DNA of 64,000 bases, from positions 310,001 to 374,000 of the forward strand of contig WUJK01000014.1 of assembly GCA_011317545.1 (NCBI GenBank), in the 5' to 3' direction. This document shows, in pieces, positions 11,796 through 25,200 of this stretch; the first letter of the stretch is position 1; each line of letters begins with the position of its first letter. A model generated the notes under the pieces. That model did no database searches. It saw only the letters and a program-made list of their open reading frames with translations, and was not told where the DNA came from. The position numbers and the translations under genes are program-made. The DNA is from Coniella vitis. Its lineage: Eukaryota > Ascomycota > Sordariomycetes > Diaporthales > Schizoparmaceae.

Positions 11796-14700
11796 ATGGC
11801 TTCTATCGATAAGATTTTAATCCCTAAGCTTAAGGGAACCGAAAACTATATTATCTAGTCTCTTCGTACCGAAGCGGCTTTAACCGAAAAAGGCTATATT
11901 AACGCTATTAAGCCTATTCCGGTTGATATTCTTATCGACGAAGAAATAAATCGCAAAGCACTAGCTATTATTAAGCTACTTTGCGACGACGGCCCTTTAT
12001 TACATATAAGGGCTGAAAAAACGGCTAAATCAGCCTAGGAGAAACTCGAAAATCTATATAATCCAAAAGGCTTTACTACGGATTATTTAATTCTTCGAGA
12101 ATTTTTCTCTATAACCCCTGATAAATATCCTTCTATCGAGGAATATTTATCTAAGGTTAAAGAACTCGTCGATAATTTAAAATCTAAAGATATTAATTTA
12201 CCTAACTAGGTAGTTATATCTTAGGTTTTATTTAACTTGGATAATAGCTACGAAAGCTTTATTTCGAGTATTATTTAAGCTTTAAGAAACGATTCTAAGG
12301 CTTATAACGTTAATACTCTATTTTCGGCTATTATAGACGAATCTAGAGGAAAAGATAATAAAGAAAAGATTTTATATACTTCTAATAAGCCTCGCTTCTT
12401 AAAGAATAATAATAATAATAGGGTTAAAAAGCCTTATAAAAAGACGAAAGGTATTTTCTGCAGTTATTACAAGCTTTCTAGGCATACTACAGATAAATGC
12501 TACTTTTTACACCCTAATCTAGCTCCAAAGGGCTGGAATATTGATAATAACGATAATAATAATTATAAAGAAAATCCAAGTCGTCAAGAACGAAATAAAC
12601 GAGAAGAAGCATTATTTACCTCTATAACCGATATATCGAAGGACGACCCTATAGATTACAAAGATTATAATAATAATAATAAAAATAACGAAGAGGTATA
12701 TACCCCTTATAAAAATAATAACCCCTATAATAAAGCAGCAAAAGCTAATAATATAATAGATAATCTAAATATCCTTATAACCTATAATAATAATATTAAA
12801 AGGGATATTAAAGTAAATAGCTTTATAATAGATAGTGCTGCTAATATAAATACGGTTTTTAATAAAGAGTTATTATATAACTATCGTTCTATAAATAAAA
12901 CCGTAAATTAGGGTAATATATCTACTTTATAAGTAAAAGGGGAAGGCGATATTATAATTAAGTTAAATAGTAATAAACGTTTAATTTTAAAGAACGTTTA
13001 TTATATACCTGAATTAGGGATTAACTTACTATCCTTAAATAAACTAGCTAATAACTCAATTAAAACTATATTCGATAATAATAATATCGCTTTATATACG
13101 AAAGAAGATAAGTTAATAACTAAAGGCTTAAGTAATAACGGACTATACTTAATACGAGTTCGTATTATTAAACCCTTAAATAAGTTATTTATTCTTTCAA
13201 CCTCTTCTAATAATAATAATAATAATAATAAGATTAATAATAATAATAAGATTAATATAATAAAACTATAGTATATACGCTTAGGGCATATAGGGCTACC
13301 CGCTTTATTAAAATTTTTATCGAATAATAATATACTATATAATAATAAGCAAGTATAAGAGTTTAACTCTAAGCCTTATAAAATATACCTAAAAGCAAAA
13401 GCCACAGTTAAAATAAACCGAATATCAGAATATAACGAATTTATATACGATAATAACGAAAGAATACACTCTAATATCGGAGGGCCTATAAATCCAGCTA
13501 CTTATAATAACTATAAATACTATATAACGTTTCTTAATAAAAGAAGCCGTTATTTAACTATATATCTCTTAAAAAATAAAAGCGAAGCTTTAAACGCTTT
13601 TAAAGACTTTGCTAATAAAGTTAATAATAATAATAATAATAAAAGAATAAAAGAGATATTTACTGATAACGGTACTAAATATATAAATAATAATTTTAAG
13701 GTATATTTACAAAAAGCTGGAATAATTCATAAAACAACCCCTCCGTATACAAAAGAGCCAAACGGCTTAATAGAACGGATTAATAGAACTTTACTTAATA
13801 AAGTAAGGGCTTTATTATATACAGCTTATTTACCAAAATACCTCTAGGGCGAAGCCCTATTATCAGCTGTATATATATATAACAGAACACCATATATAGC
13901 CTTAAACTTTAAAACTCCGTTCGAAATAAAATATAATATAAAGCCGAATATAAATAATATAAAGGCTTGGGGTTCTATAACTTATTATAAGAATAATAGC
14001 TATATAACTAAGTTAGAACCTAAGGCTATAAAATCAGCTCTTATCGGATACGGAGAAAATAATAATAACTATAAAGTCTGGGATTTTATAAATAAACGAG
14101 CAATCTGGACTAGAGATTGCTATATAATTGAAAATCAGTATAATATACTAGACTTAAAAGATATAACTATATATAATCAAAACGGGGGAGATTCTATTCC
14201 CTTTACTATAAATACTAATAATAATAATACTTCTTTAAATAAAGAAGTAGTTAATAATAGCCCTGATAAGGATTATAATAATAATAACGATAATAACGAT
14301 AATAACGATAATAACGATAATATAAGTAAAATATCGTCTATTAATCCTATAGCATTAACTATTAAAGATACTATATTATATATACAATATAACTTTAATA
14401 GTTTTATCAATTAAGGCTTCTTATTAACTACTTCTATTATAAATAAACCAAATATATTAAAAGAAGCCTATAATAGCATAGATTTCCCTAAATAGCTAAA
14501 AGCTATAAAAGAGGAAGTTAAAACGCTAAATAATCGAAATACATTCGATATAGTTAATATACCTAATAACAAGACCGTTATAAACGGAAGATAGGTATAT
14601 AAAAAGAAACCTATAAATAATAACTATATAAATCCAGATTGGATAATAAATAAAGAAAAGACTTATAGATATAAAGCCCGTTGGGTTATATAAGGCTTTA

Positions 14701-16133
14701 ATCAAGTTTTAGGTATCGATTATCTCGATACCTTTTCAACTACGTGCCGATCAGAAACGTGGTATATACTCTTAATAATAGCTATAAATAAAGGCTATAA
14801 TATAACTCAATATAATGTTAAAAATGCATTTATATATGCTAATATTGATACTGAAATATATATGCAGTTACTAACTGGTATATATAATAATAACTATAAT
14901 AATAAAGTAGCTAAATTAAATAAAGCTCTTTATGGCTTAAAACAAGCCCCTCGTCTTTGGAATAAACACTTAAAATCTGTATTATATAAATACGGGTTCG
15001 AGATATGTCCGTACGACGAAGGCGTATATATAAATAAAGAGCTTAATATAATTATTATATGCTATGTGGACGATATGCTCATAATAACAGAAAATAACAA
15101 TAATCTATATAAGCTAGAAAGATTATTAAATAACGATATAGAACTTGAAAAAATTGGATTACCAAAATCCTTTCTAGGAATCGATATAGCTATCGATTAT
15201 AATAAAAAGCTATTATATATAAATCAGACGGCTTATACAAATAAATTACTTAATAAATTCAATATAAATATAAATAACTATAAACCAGTCTTAATACCTA
15301 GTATTCCAGGGTTAAAGCTAAATAAAAATAATAATATAGCTAATAAAGACGAAATAAAAGAATATCAAAAGCAAATAGGGTCTTTATTATATTTAGCTTT
15401 AAAGACTCGTCCAGATATAACCTATAGCGTTATATATTGCTCAAGATTTATAAGTAATCCAAATAACGAGCATTTTAAAGCTTTAGAATATATTTGGAAA
15501 TATCTACTTAAATATCCAGACTTAGGTATTATATACGATTGCAATACTATAAGCTTTATAATAAAAGGCTATTGCGATAGCGATTTCGCTAACGATATAA
15601 ATAATAGAAAATCAACCACAGGCTATATATTCTCTTTATCAAACAATAATAATAATAATATAGCTAATAATAATATAATAAGCTGGAATTCCCAGTTACA
15701 GAAAACTATAGCTATAAGTTTATGCGAAGCGGAATATATGGCTTTAAAAGAAGCCGTTCGCGAAGCTATATATCTAAATAATCTATATACTTACTTTAAT
15801 AATAACTTAAAACTGGGGTATAATATAGAAATACCAGTTATACTAGTAGATAATACTAGTGCTATAAAACTAGCTGAAAATCCAGAATTTTATAAAAGGA
15901 CTAAGCATATAGATATAATATATCACTATACTCGTCAAGCTATAGCTGATAATAAAATCAGAATAATATATACCCCTACAAAAGAACAATTAGCAGACTT
16001 TCTTACAAAGAATCTGCCAAATCCTCAACAGAAATATCTTATAAAACAAGCTAATATATCAAATAATATATATAACCCGAAGAATTATATAAATAACGAT
16101 AAAATAACTAAGGAGTATAAAAATAAGAATTAA
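11796..16133 (+). pseudogene. Copia gag-pol polyprotein of copy B, stop-riddled
   Basis: A single frame of 1,446 codons begins at ATG 11796. Gag carries a CCHC knuckle at residues 222-235, with its second Cys now Tyr. The protease site is D346-S-A-A. The integrase zinc region has H498 preserved but an earlier His changed to Tyr. The integrase core keeps D624 and E660, which have 35 residues between them, but its first catalytic Asp is now Asn in the HSN-GGP segment. RT has Y1090-V-D-D, and RNase H follows. Stops at former Trp and Gln codons (for example codon 21) prevent full translation. Poly-Asn runs reflect AAT expansion. Confidence 0.92.
14862..16133 (+). CDS. Uninterrupted reverse transcriptase/RNase H segment of copy B
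   Basis: This is the 423-codon open tail of the copia polyprotein, identical to the copy A segment. It has LYGLKQAPR, YVDDM (residues 68-72), GYCDSDFAND, CEAEYMA and KHIDIIYHY, the standard Ty1/copia RT/RNase H signature. It is in frame with the broken upstream gag-pol, so it is a fragment rather than a separate gene. Confidence 0.7.
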   Translation: MQLLTGIYNNNYNNKVAKLNKALYGLKQAPRLWNKHLKSVLYKYGFEICPYDEGVYINKELNIIIICYVDDMLIITENNNNLYKLERLLNNDIELEKIGLPKSFLGIDIAIDYNKKLLYINQTAYTNKLLNKFNININNYKPVLIPSIPGLKLNKNNNIANKDEIKEYQKQIGSLLYLALKTRPDITYSVIYCSRFISNPNNEHFKALEYIWKYLLKYPDLGIIYDCNTISFIIKGYCDSDFANDINNRKSTTGYIFSLSNNNNNNIANNNIISWNSQLQKTIAISLCEAEYMALKEAVREAIYLNNLYTYFNNNLKLGYNIEIPVILVDNTSAIKLAENPEFYKRTKHIDIIYHYTRQAIADNKIRIIYTPTKEQLADFLTKNLPNPQQKYLIKQANISNNIYNPKNYINNDKITKEYKNKN

Positions 16134-16312
16134 AAATAATATATACGCTTTAAGAAGTTTTACGAGCAAAAGCGTCTAAATAAGTACTTAAAATAAGCTT
16201 TACGAGCATAAGTACTATCAATATGTAGATATATATATATATATATATATAAATATAAATATACTATATATACCAGTAATAATAAATATAAATATAAATA
16301 TAAAATCGATCG

Positions 16313-16421
16313 ATATAATATAATATAATATAATATAATATAATATAATATAATATAATATAATATAATGTAATATAATATAATATAATGTAATATAATA
16401 TAATATAATGTAATATAATAT
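16313..16421. repeat. AT-only pentanucleotide tandem array in copy B
   Basis: A run of TAATA-type 5-mers with occasional G replacements, the counterpart of 2432-2540. Confidence 0.85.
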
Positions 16422-16495
16422 ATACTACCTAATAAGCTTTACGAGCAGGATAATAATATCTTAATAACTAATTCATTTACTTCTATAAAAGAATT

Positions 16496-16504
16496 ACGGG
16501 GGAG
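16496..16504 (+). other. Polypurine tract of copy B
   Basis: ACGGGGGAG directly precedes the 3' LTR. Confidence 0.75.
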
Positions 16505-17141
16505 TATAAGACTATATAACTATATATAAGAATGCTTACGTAATATAAAATATCTATTTTATAACTATAACACTATAATATGCCTATATACTAAAGTTAT
16601 AGCTATATAACTACCCAAATAAGCTTAAAATAAGCAAAAGAAAGCAGAAGAATTTAAAATCTCTTAATTAAATACTTTTAAATAACTTTCGCTAATATCT
16701 TAATAACTAGACGGGTATATAAGCTATAACTAATATATTTATAATCAGTATAGGGTATATATCTATATACTATAATAAAATATATAGGGTTGATTACGTA
16801 AGCAATAACGTCAGCAGAAGGTGCTAGAAGATACTCGAATCTTTCAAGCCGCGTAATCACTTGCCACACTCGCCACGCGGAAGAATATATCTCTCCAGTC
16901 CTTACCAACTGGAATAACTAAATAATACGCATTTATAATCAATATTATAAATCAATTAAAAGAAGATTCGAGAATATAGCTTAAGAATAACTATAAATAT
17001 AGGGATTCCTTCCGACTTAAAGATAGATAGCAAGAAGCAAGTTAAGCAAGCACTTCGATATAATATAACTACTATCAACCCTCTTCTTTATTCTTTAATC
17101 CCCTCGATCCTCTTTACTATTATATATTATAACCTCCAACA
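16505..17141 (+). repeat. 3' LTR of copia copy B
   Basis: This LTR is 637 bp and ends CCTCCAACA. It is less RIP-altered than the 5' LTR of the same element. Confidence 0.93.
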
Positions 17142-18219
<1,078 letters not shown>

Positions 18220-19690
18220 AGCGAGATTAAATATAGCGGATATACTTTTAAAGCTAAGTAACTAGCTTTACCTCCTCCTTAAATTTACTAAAAGCTTCGA
18301 TAAAACCCTTTATTAATACTTTATTATAAGCCCCCTTAGTTATATAAATAATAGTATAATAAAGGCTATTATCCTTACCTATTTATAAAGCGTTATATAG
18401 CTAGCTATTAATAGTTATTAAGAAGTTAGGTAAGGGGTTATAGCTTTTATACTAATAGCATTAATAATAAATACTACCTTCGATATTCTAATAATTACTA
18501 AATAACTTACCGGCGATTATTAAAACTAAGTATTACTTATAAGGTATATTATACTAGGTTATAATATATTAGCTATTAGGAGTAGCTTTATTAACCTTTT
18601 ATATCTTTTTACGCTTAATAGAAATAATAAGTATAGGGTTTTTACCCTTATTCTTAATAATATTAGCTTTCTTCTTATCTATTTTAGCTTTAAGCTAAGC
18701 GTTAATAGTAATAATAGTAATAATAGTAATAATAGTATAATAAAAATTAACTTTAATAAGAGCTATAATCTTAATAACTCTAGTTTTAGTATTATTATTA
18801 TTAATAATAGCGATAAAATGCTAGTTTTTAATAATAAGTATATTAGTTAAAGTAAAGGTAAATATAAAGCCTTTATTATTATTATTACTATATAAGTAGC
18901 CGGATATAATAGAAAAGAGATAATATAAATAATGGGATTATAGTAAAATAACGTTAACTCTATAAAAGAGTAATATCCTCGCGGATATAGCTAGAAACCT
19001 AAGGTTTACCGATATTATAGATTATTATATAAAACTTGGGAAATATAAATTCTTAATTATTTTATAACTTAGGATTAAATATATTAATTTAAAAGTATAT
19101 CTATTTAAATATAAAGTTTCTATTATAATAATATTATTTTATTATTATAAAGTAATAAAAATAATAAAGTATATTATTCTAGATTATTTAAAAGAGAATT
19201 AAAAATAAGCCTAATTATAATATATAACTATAAATAAAATAACAATTCTGTTATTATAGTATTTATACTATAATATATTAATAATTAATCCTAATATTAT
19301 AGATATTATAATAAAATAGCTATTAGAAAATAAGGAATACATAGTTTTTTTGCTAGTAAAATATATTATAGCTAAGAAAATACCGAGCGTAAGATTTAAG
19401 GAGAGTAAAAAGCGAAAGTAAGCAATAATATATACTTAATTAGCCTAATTAGTAAGAATTAGTAGTTAAATAGGGAGAATAGGAAGTAAATACTATATAA
19501 ATATAATAATAAATAAATATAATTATAGATTTTTCTCCGGTACTTGGTTTCCTATTAGATAAGAAAGGAAAAGGTTCCGGATATAAGATAATTTAGGTAA
19601 AATAGAATATAATATGATAATAATAATAATATATAAGTAGCTTATAATATAAAAGGTATAAGTAAGGACCTTAGCATTAGAAAAGTGCGA
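18220..19690. other. AT-rich, RIP-like remnant without assignable element
   Basis: The TA-dominated composition continues. Both strands are full of stops, and I could not recognise a transposase, RT or gene relic. Short AATAGT repeats occur near 18705-18740. Confidence 0.6.
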
Positions 19691-19760
19691 ACCTGTTTAG
19701 TACCTGAAAATAACCCCTATCCTTCTAATGCCTAGGAATAGTTAGGTTACTTTGCCTTGT
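19660..19760. other. Boundary between AT-rich RIP block and normal-composition DNA
   Basis: Base composition changes within about 100 bp from nearly pure A/T with scattered G/C to roughly balanced sequence. All recognisable transposon sequence lies left of it and all intact genes lie right of it. The first gene starts about 300 bp further on. Confidence 0.8.
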
Positions 19761-20061
19761 TATCCGATAAGATCCTACCGTGCCGGATGTTTCTGCCGTG
19801 CAATAAATCACCGCTCTTAGCTATCGCAGATGGACGAAAGAGGCAAAAACCATCCCGCGCCTTACATTAAAGTGGGCCATTGCTACTATAGTACATAGTA
19901 AAGTACTATAAGGTAAGCAGATGACATCAGTCACAGCACCTTTTGCAGCCTGTTGCTCTTCTTCAGATCTTCAAGTTCCGACACCATCTGTCTTCTGCAC
20001 TGGTATCGCTTACCTGCAGCAACTCACATTGTGTTCTTTTTTCTACCTACGATACGACAAT

Positions 20062-21267
20062 ATGCAGTTGGTTAATGCAAAAAAGGTCCCTCGTATCGAG
20101 GACTTAGGCGAGGGCTCCGTGCAGCTTATGGCCACAGAGCCCGAAGACATGTGGCATGCGAACAACCTTATCGCCATCGACGATGTGGTACGGGCGCACG
20201 CCATCCGCAAGGTGTCAAAAGAATCAGCAACTGGCACATCCTCGACAGAACGTGTTCACACCGATTTAACCGTTACTGTGACCTCGACCTTCTTCGATCC
20301 ATCGGCGTCTACTCTCCATGTCAGCGGCAAAGTTGTCGTCGCCAACGCTTTCGTCAGTGCCGGACAGTACCATACTCTCGACCTCGAGCTAAACAGGCCA
20401 TTTACACTGTGGAAGAAGCATGGGTGGGATTCGGTGGCACTGCAAACTCTCCGGGATGCACTGAATCAGGATCGAGATGGTGCTATTGCCGCAGTAGTCA
20501 TGGATGAGCACGTAGCAAACATTTGCCTAATCACAAACTATCAGACTCTTCTGAGGCAAAGAGTGAGTGGCCTCGGCGGCAGCAAAGCAAAACTGGGCTC
20601 GTCCAAAGAAGACAAGGCCACCAAGCGCTATTTTGAGAAGACGCTTGCAACTTTGGTCCGTGGGATCGATTTCTCTCAACCACGGCCGCTTCTCCTCGCC
20701 AGCCCTGCTTTTGTGGCGGCGAATTTTAAGCAGTATATCGCGGAGGAGGGCGCGCGGTTGGGTGACAAGAAGCTTATCAGCCTCGCCAAGAATGTCACTA
20801 TCGCTGCCTGTTCGAATGGCTCGGTGCACTCACTCAACGAGGTACTCAAGAAGCGTGAGGTCCTAGCTCTAATGAAGCAGAGGAAATCTACATCAGAGGC
20901 CAAATATCTAGACGAGCTCGCGGAAAGAATAAGAAACGACGATGGTCGTGCTTGGTATGGCGTGAGGCCGGTAACGAAGGCCGTGGCCGAGGGTGCCGTT
21001 GGCCGAGGTGGAGGGGTATTGCTCGTCAATAATGACTTGTTTCGAAGCCAGGACATTGCCACGAGGAAGCAATACGTTGCGCTGGTGGATAAGGTCAAAG
21101 AGGATGGCGGGGACGTGAGGGTTTTGAGCAGTGACCACCAGAGTGGAAAGAGGCTCGAGGGCATGGGCGGCATCGCTGCCATTTTGACGTATCCCTTGTT
21201 TGATTTGGACGATCCTGACGACGAGGAGAACGGAATGCTAGATGACTTGGAAACAACCATCATTTGA
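20062..21267 (+). CDS. DOM34: Dom34/Pelota ribosome-rescue factor
   Basis: The 401-residue product from ATG 20062 is a Pelota-family protein. With Hbs1 these proteins enter the A site of stalled ribosomes and promote subunit splitting in no-go and non-stop mRNA decay. The N-terminal Sm-like domain has the hallmark EPEDMWHANNLI segment. The central eRF1-like domain follows, without a GGQ peptide-release motif as expected for Pelota, and contains DFSQPRPLLLASPAF. The C-terminal eRF1-type domain ends with GGIAAILTYPL and an acidic tail. No intron is seen. An in-frame upstream ATG at 19921 would add 47 residues of unrelated sequence; the internal start places the conserved N-terminus correctly. 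The 3' neighbour is unrelated. Confidence 0.93.
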   Translation: MQLVNAKKVPRIEDLGEGSVQLMATEPEDMWHANNLIAIDDVVRAHAIRKVSKESATGTSSTERVHTDLTVTVTSTFFDPSASTLHVSGKVVVANAFVSAGQYHTLDLELNRPFTLWKKHGWDSVALQTLRDALNQDRDGAIAAVVMDEHVANICLITNYQTLLRQRVSGLGGSKAKLGSSKEDKATKRYFEKTLATLVRGIDFSQPRPLLLASPAFVAANFKQYIAEEGARLGDKKLISLAKNVTIAACSNGSVHSLNEVLKKREVLALMKQRKSTSEAKYLDELAERIRNDDGRAWYGVRPVTKAVAEGAVGRGGGVLLVNNDLFRSQDIATRKQYVALVDKVKEDGGDVRVLSSDHQSGKRLEGMGGIAAILTYPLFDLDDPDDEENGMLDDLETTII

Positions 21268-22213
21268 AGGTCTCACGCCACGGCTTCTAGCTTTGCTAGG
21301 CTTCACTTGCCCGACTAGACCTGGAGGCAGGTTGCTACGTTTTGCTTCTAAGCCCTGCGTTTTCGCTTAGTGCATGTCTCTCGTCGAAGTGACTTGTAAA
21401 GAACCAAAACCGAGAAGGTTGATATGCCTAATAACGAGGACCTCCAGTGCAATTACCTCGGCAAGATGAAGAGTACTTTGAGGTTTGTATAGTCTGGGGC
21501 GGCCCCACCTGCACAGTCCCGAAAATACTTACCCCAACGCAGTAGTACCTCTCAAGGATACATAGTACATAGCAAGGTGGAAATCCCAGCTTAGGTACGT
21601 ACACTGAGTAACAGCTCTCTTTAACCCCCTACTACATAGTATGTATACTTCCGCGCACCCGCGTCATCGTGTGACATCAGCTCCTTGAGCAAGACATAAG
21701 GCTGGGCAGCCCGCCAGCCAGCCTTTCTCAACATCACGGCGACGCTCACTACGCCTGAACTGATATACAAACCATCTGTGACTCCTACGTGGGAGGCCGG
21801 CCCTTGGGGTAGCAAACCGCCTAGTACGGCTTCTAGATTTAAAATTATATCACTTCGATTACTCCGTCCATAACCAGCAGTTTAGCCCGCGAATCCACTC
21901 TTGCCAGCAACGTCGTCCTCGATCTTGCCCCTTTCCCTTCGTGTGCCTGCAGCTGCGCAATCGAGTTACCTATCTTTCTCGACTCTAAACCATAGATTTC
22001 TTGCGTATGGCACCTGGATCTTATTCTCTTGTCTGCACCTGTCCCCTCGCTACTCGCCCGACGCCATTGTTGCTCGTGGTCTGTCGCTGCAAACCTCCTG
22101 CTGGGGGAACCGCCATGCCCGTTTTGTAATCTTCGCCATTCGCAGCGCGTCACAGAGAATACGACTTTCGGCCACAGGCGCATTTTCGCAGGCGGCAAGG
22201 ACTAGTATGGAAC
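21268..22213. other. Intergenic region between DOM34 and the WD40 gene
   Basis: No coding frame with family resemblance is present. It includes two copies of the TACATAGTA-type motif (21558-21572 and 21630-21648) and, in its right part, pyrimidine-rich stretches typical of fungal promoters. Confidence 0.6.
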
Positions 22214-25200
22214 ATGGCTCCCGATTCAAAGCCTGTGCCGTCTGGTGGCCGCGGGGCGATACAACCTTTGTCTGCGGACGGTAAGCTTTCGAAGCCCCAG
22301 CTTTTTTGTCTTCCTGTGACTGACGTCCCACTCGCATCGACAGCCACGCGTCAACCAGTTTCCTTCGCGACAACCCACACCGCTACCACCCCGGCTGTGA
22401 CCACCATCCCCCCACCCAGTCCGTCCCCTACCATATCCCTAGAAGATAAACGACTGTTGGCGAAGGAAAATGTAAACAACCTCGCGAAGCAAAGTTCAGA
22501 TCACGATTCTGCGAAAGGTTTGGGGCTTGGTACGGCACAAGCTGCTCCTGCAACCGCAGCAAGCCCTTCGGGCGCGTTGCCTCTTAACCCAAGCATTGAC
22601 CCGCTTTCCCAGGTGTGTGCTCCTCCTGCTGTACAGTCCATATGCACCTTCAACCGACTCTTTGAGAGGGCGCTGTCGCAGAAAAGCCGTTGTACCAAAA
22701 ATTCGCATTCACGTATCGGTGTTTCTGACAATTCATCATCGCCTTAAGCATATTTTTACGCGCACCAATACCGAGTCATCCTTCTCCAAACAACCGCGGT
22801 TGCGAAACGGCGCTCCAGCCGCTGACGGCTTCAGCCCGGGCCATGATACTCAAATCTCTCATAGCCCAGATGCCCCGGGCAAACAATCGGGAGCCTTCAC
22901 AGATGCTGTCAAGGACAAAAAGTAAGTTACGGCCATCCGCTCGGCCTGTCTCAGGAGTGCAATCCCGCGACATCAATTACCCCTTCATGTCGTACACAAA
23001 TATACGTCGCTAATCGGTGTTTTTTTGTGGCAGGAAGGGTGGCTCGTTTCTCAGTCGTTTGGGCATTCGAAAGACAAAAGGGGACGTCGATTCCGTTCAC
23101 GACAGCGATTCCGAGCTCGGCAGTGAGCTGCGCATGAACGGCACTGATGCTCGTGTCTTTTCGTCGCATATAAGTGATGCCGGCGGCTTTGTGCCAGTCC
23201 ATAAAGAACCCCCCAGATATATTCGCGTTCGAGCGCACAACAAACACAATCAGGACCGCGAGTTCAATCGCATGTTCTTGGCTCAAGAACTAGTGGGTAC
23301 TCACCCGAAATCTGCCGATTCGAACGAACAAACAGACTTGAACGTGCCCATCGTGACCGTCTCGGTCGCTGGCGCAGGCGGCAGACGAAGAGAGAGGACT
23401 GGTGGTGCGATTTGGGCCACTGAATTTTCAAGAGATGGAAAGTACCTGGCTGCTGCCGGTAAGGACGGTATTGTGAGGGTGTGGGCTGTCATGTCAACCC
23501 TAGAGGAACGCCGCATACAAGAGGAAGAAGAAGCAGCGATAGCGCCAATTGGAGAACGGCTCTCCGCGCCCGTATTCGTCCAACGTCCGGTCCGCGAATT
23601 TTCAGGTCATACGAACGAAGTAATCGATCTCAGTTGGAGCAAGAACAATTTTCTGCTCTCAACAAGCATGGACAAAATAGTCCGCCTCTGGCATGTTTCC
23701 CGAGAGGAGTGCCTGTGCCAATTCAAGCATAATGACGTGGTCACCAAAGTCGTGTTCCATCCCACCGACGATCGTTTCTTTCTAGCCGGAAGTTTGGACA
23801 TGACTTTAAGACTCTGGAGCATTCCCGACAAGCATGTTGCTTGGAGCGTGAGTCTGCCCGATTTGATTACTGCAGTTGCCTTCACGCCAGACGGCCGAAT
23901 TGCGATCGCAGGTCTTTTGAATGGTCTATGTATCCTCTATGAGACTGAAGGTCTCAAGTTTCACAGTCAAATCCACGCCAAAAGCACTCGCGGCAAGAAT
24001 TCGAAAGGAAGTAAAATCACAGGCATAGCGACAGCAGCAATGTCCTTGACGTCTGGAGGCAAGGGGACCGAGCCCGGACAAGTCAAAATCATGGTTTCGA
24101 CCAACGATTCGCGGATTCGCATCTACAACCTGAGAGATGGCAGTTTGGACACAAAATTCAAAGGCCACGAGAATGCTTGCACGCAGATCAGTGCCAGTTT
24201 CAACGATGATGCCCAGTATGTCATCAGTGGAAGCGAGGATAGGAAGACCTTCATATGGAAAACCGGACAGTCGACGGCGGGGGAATCAGGCAAAGACAAA
24301 CACCCCTGCGAAAGCTTCGATGCGCACGGAAATATAGTCACAACGACCCTATTTGCGCCCAAAAAGACGAAACAGCTCCTATCTGCATCTGGCGATCCAA
24401 TCTACGACCTTTGCAACCCACCGCCGGTGGTGCTAATGTCAGCTGATGAAGTGGCTGCTTCAGCCGCAGCGTCGCAAGCAGCGCCCTCGGAAGCGGGCAG
24501 TCATGATCAATTCCAAACAGGCGAGACCGTGCCTTCGACACCAGGTTTGCAAAAGAAAAAGGTGGAACCTTCGCCCATGTATATGGCTCGTACAGTGCAT
24601 CCAGGGGGTAACATCATCGTTACCACAGACGACCAGGGCATAATCAAGGTTTTTAGGCAGGACTGTGCACATAAACGCCGGCACGAGAGTTGGGAGACTG
24701 GAAGCAACTTGTCGCGAAAGCCTGGCGGTATTATCGGGATAGGACGAACATCCAGCCTCGGCAGCGCACCTCACTCTCGCCGAGGCAGTCTAAGCAATGG
24801 TGCGTCCCAAAAAGTGTCTTCCGATATGATACTCAGCTGGAGACAGAATGTTGAGGGCGGAAGGCCGCGTTCCATTGCCGGAAGTATCGTTCCGTCAGCG
24901 CGCAACGAGAGGAGCATATCGCCTGCCAAGAATATTCGTGCATCGTCTACCAACATCGCGGCAGATGCAAGGAAACGTCCATACTCTCTTGCCTCTCCTT
25001 ACCTGCATCCAGCCAGAGCAACTACGAGTGATGTGCCGAACAGTCCAACAAGCAGTGTGACAAGCCAAAGGCGTCCCATATCCATTGTAAACGACGCCAA
25101 AATTGCGCCAATGCCGCTGCCGGCCACGGTCTTTGAAGGAAAACAGGACGTATCACAGCCAGAGCCGACGCCAGAGCCGACGCCAAAGCCGACGCCAAAG

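Larger units (their letters stand above)
11071..17141 (+). mobile_element. Ty1/copia LTR retrotransposon, copy B
   Basis: This complete 6,071-bp element is on the plus strand. LTRs are at 11071-11707 and 16505-17141, the primer-binding site at 11708-11721, gag-pol at 11796-16133 and the polypurine tract at 16496-16504. Flanks are taccc (11066-11070) and ttctc (17142-17146), again not a matching pair. Every internal stretch compared by eye with copy A was the same, including stop positions. Confidence 0.95.

Noticed and set aside
20676..21263. 195-codon antisense frame over DOM34
   Set aside because: A shadow of a conserved coding region.
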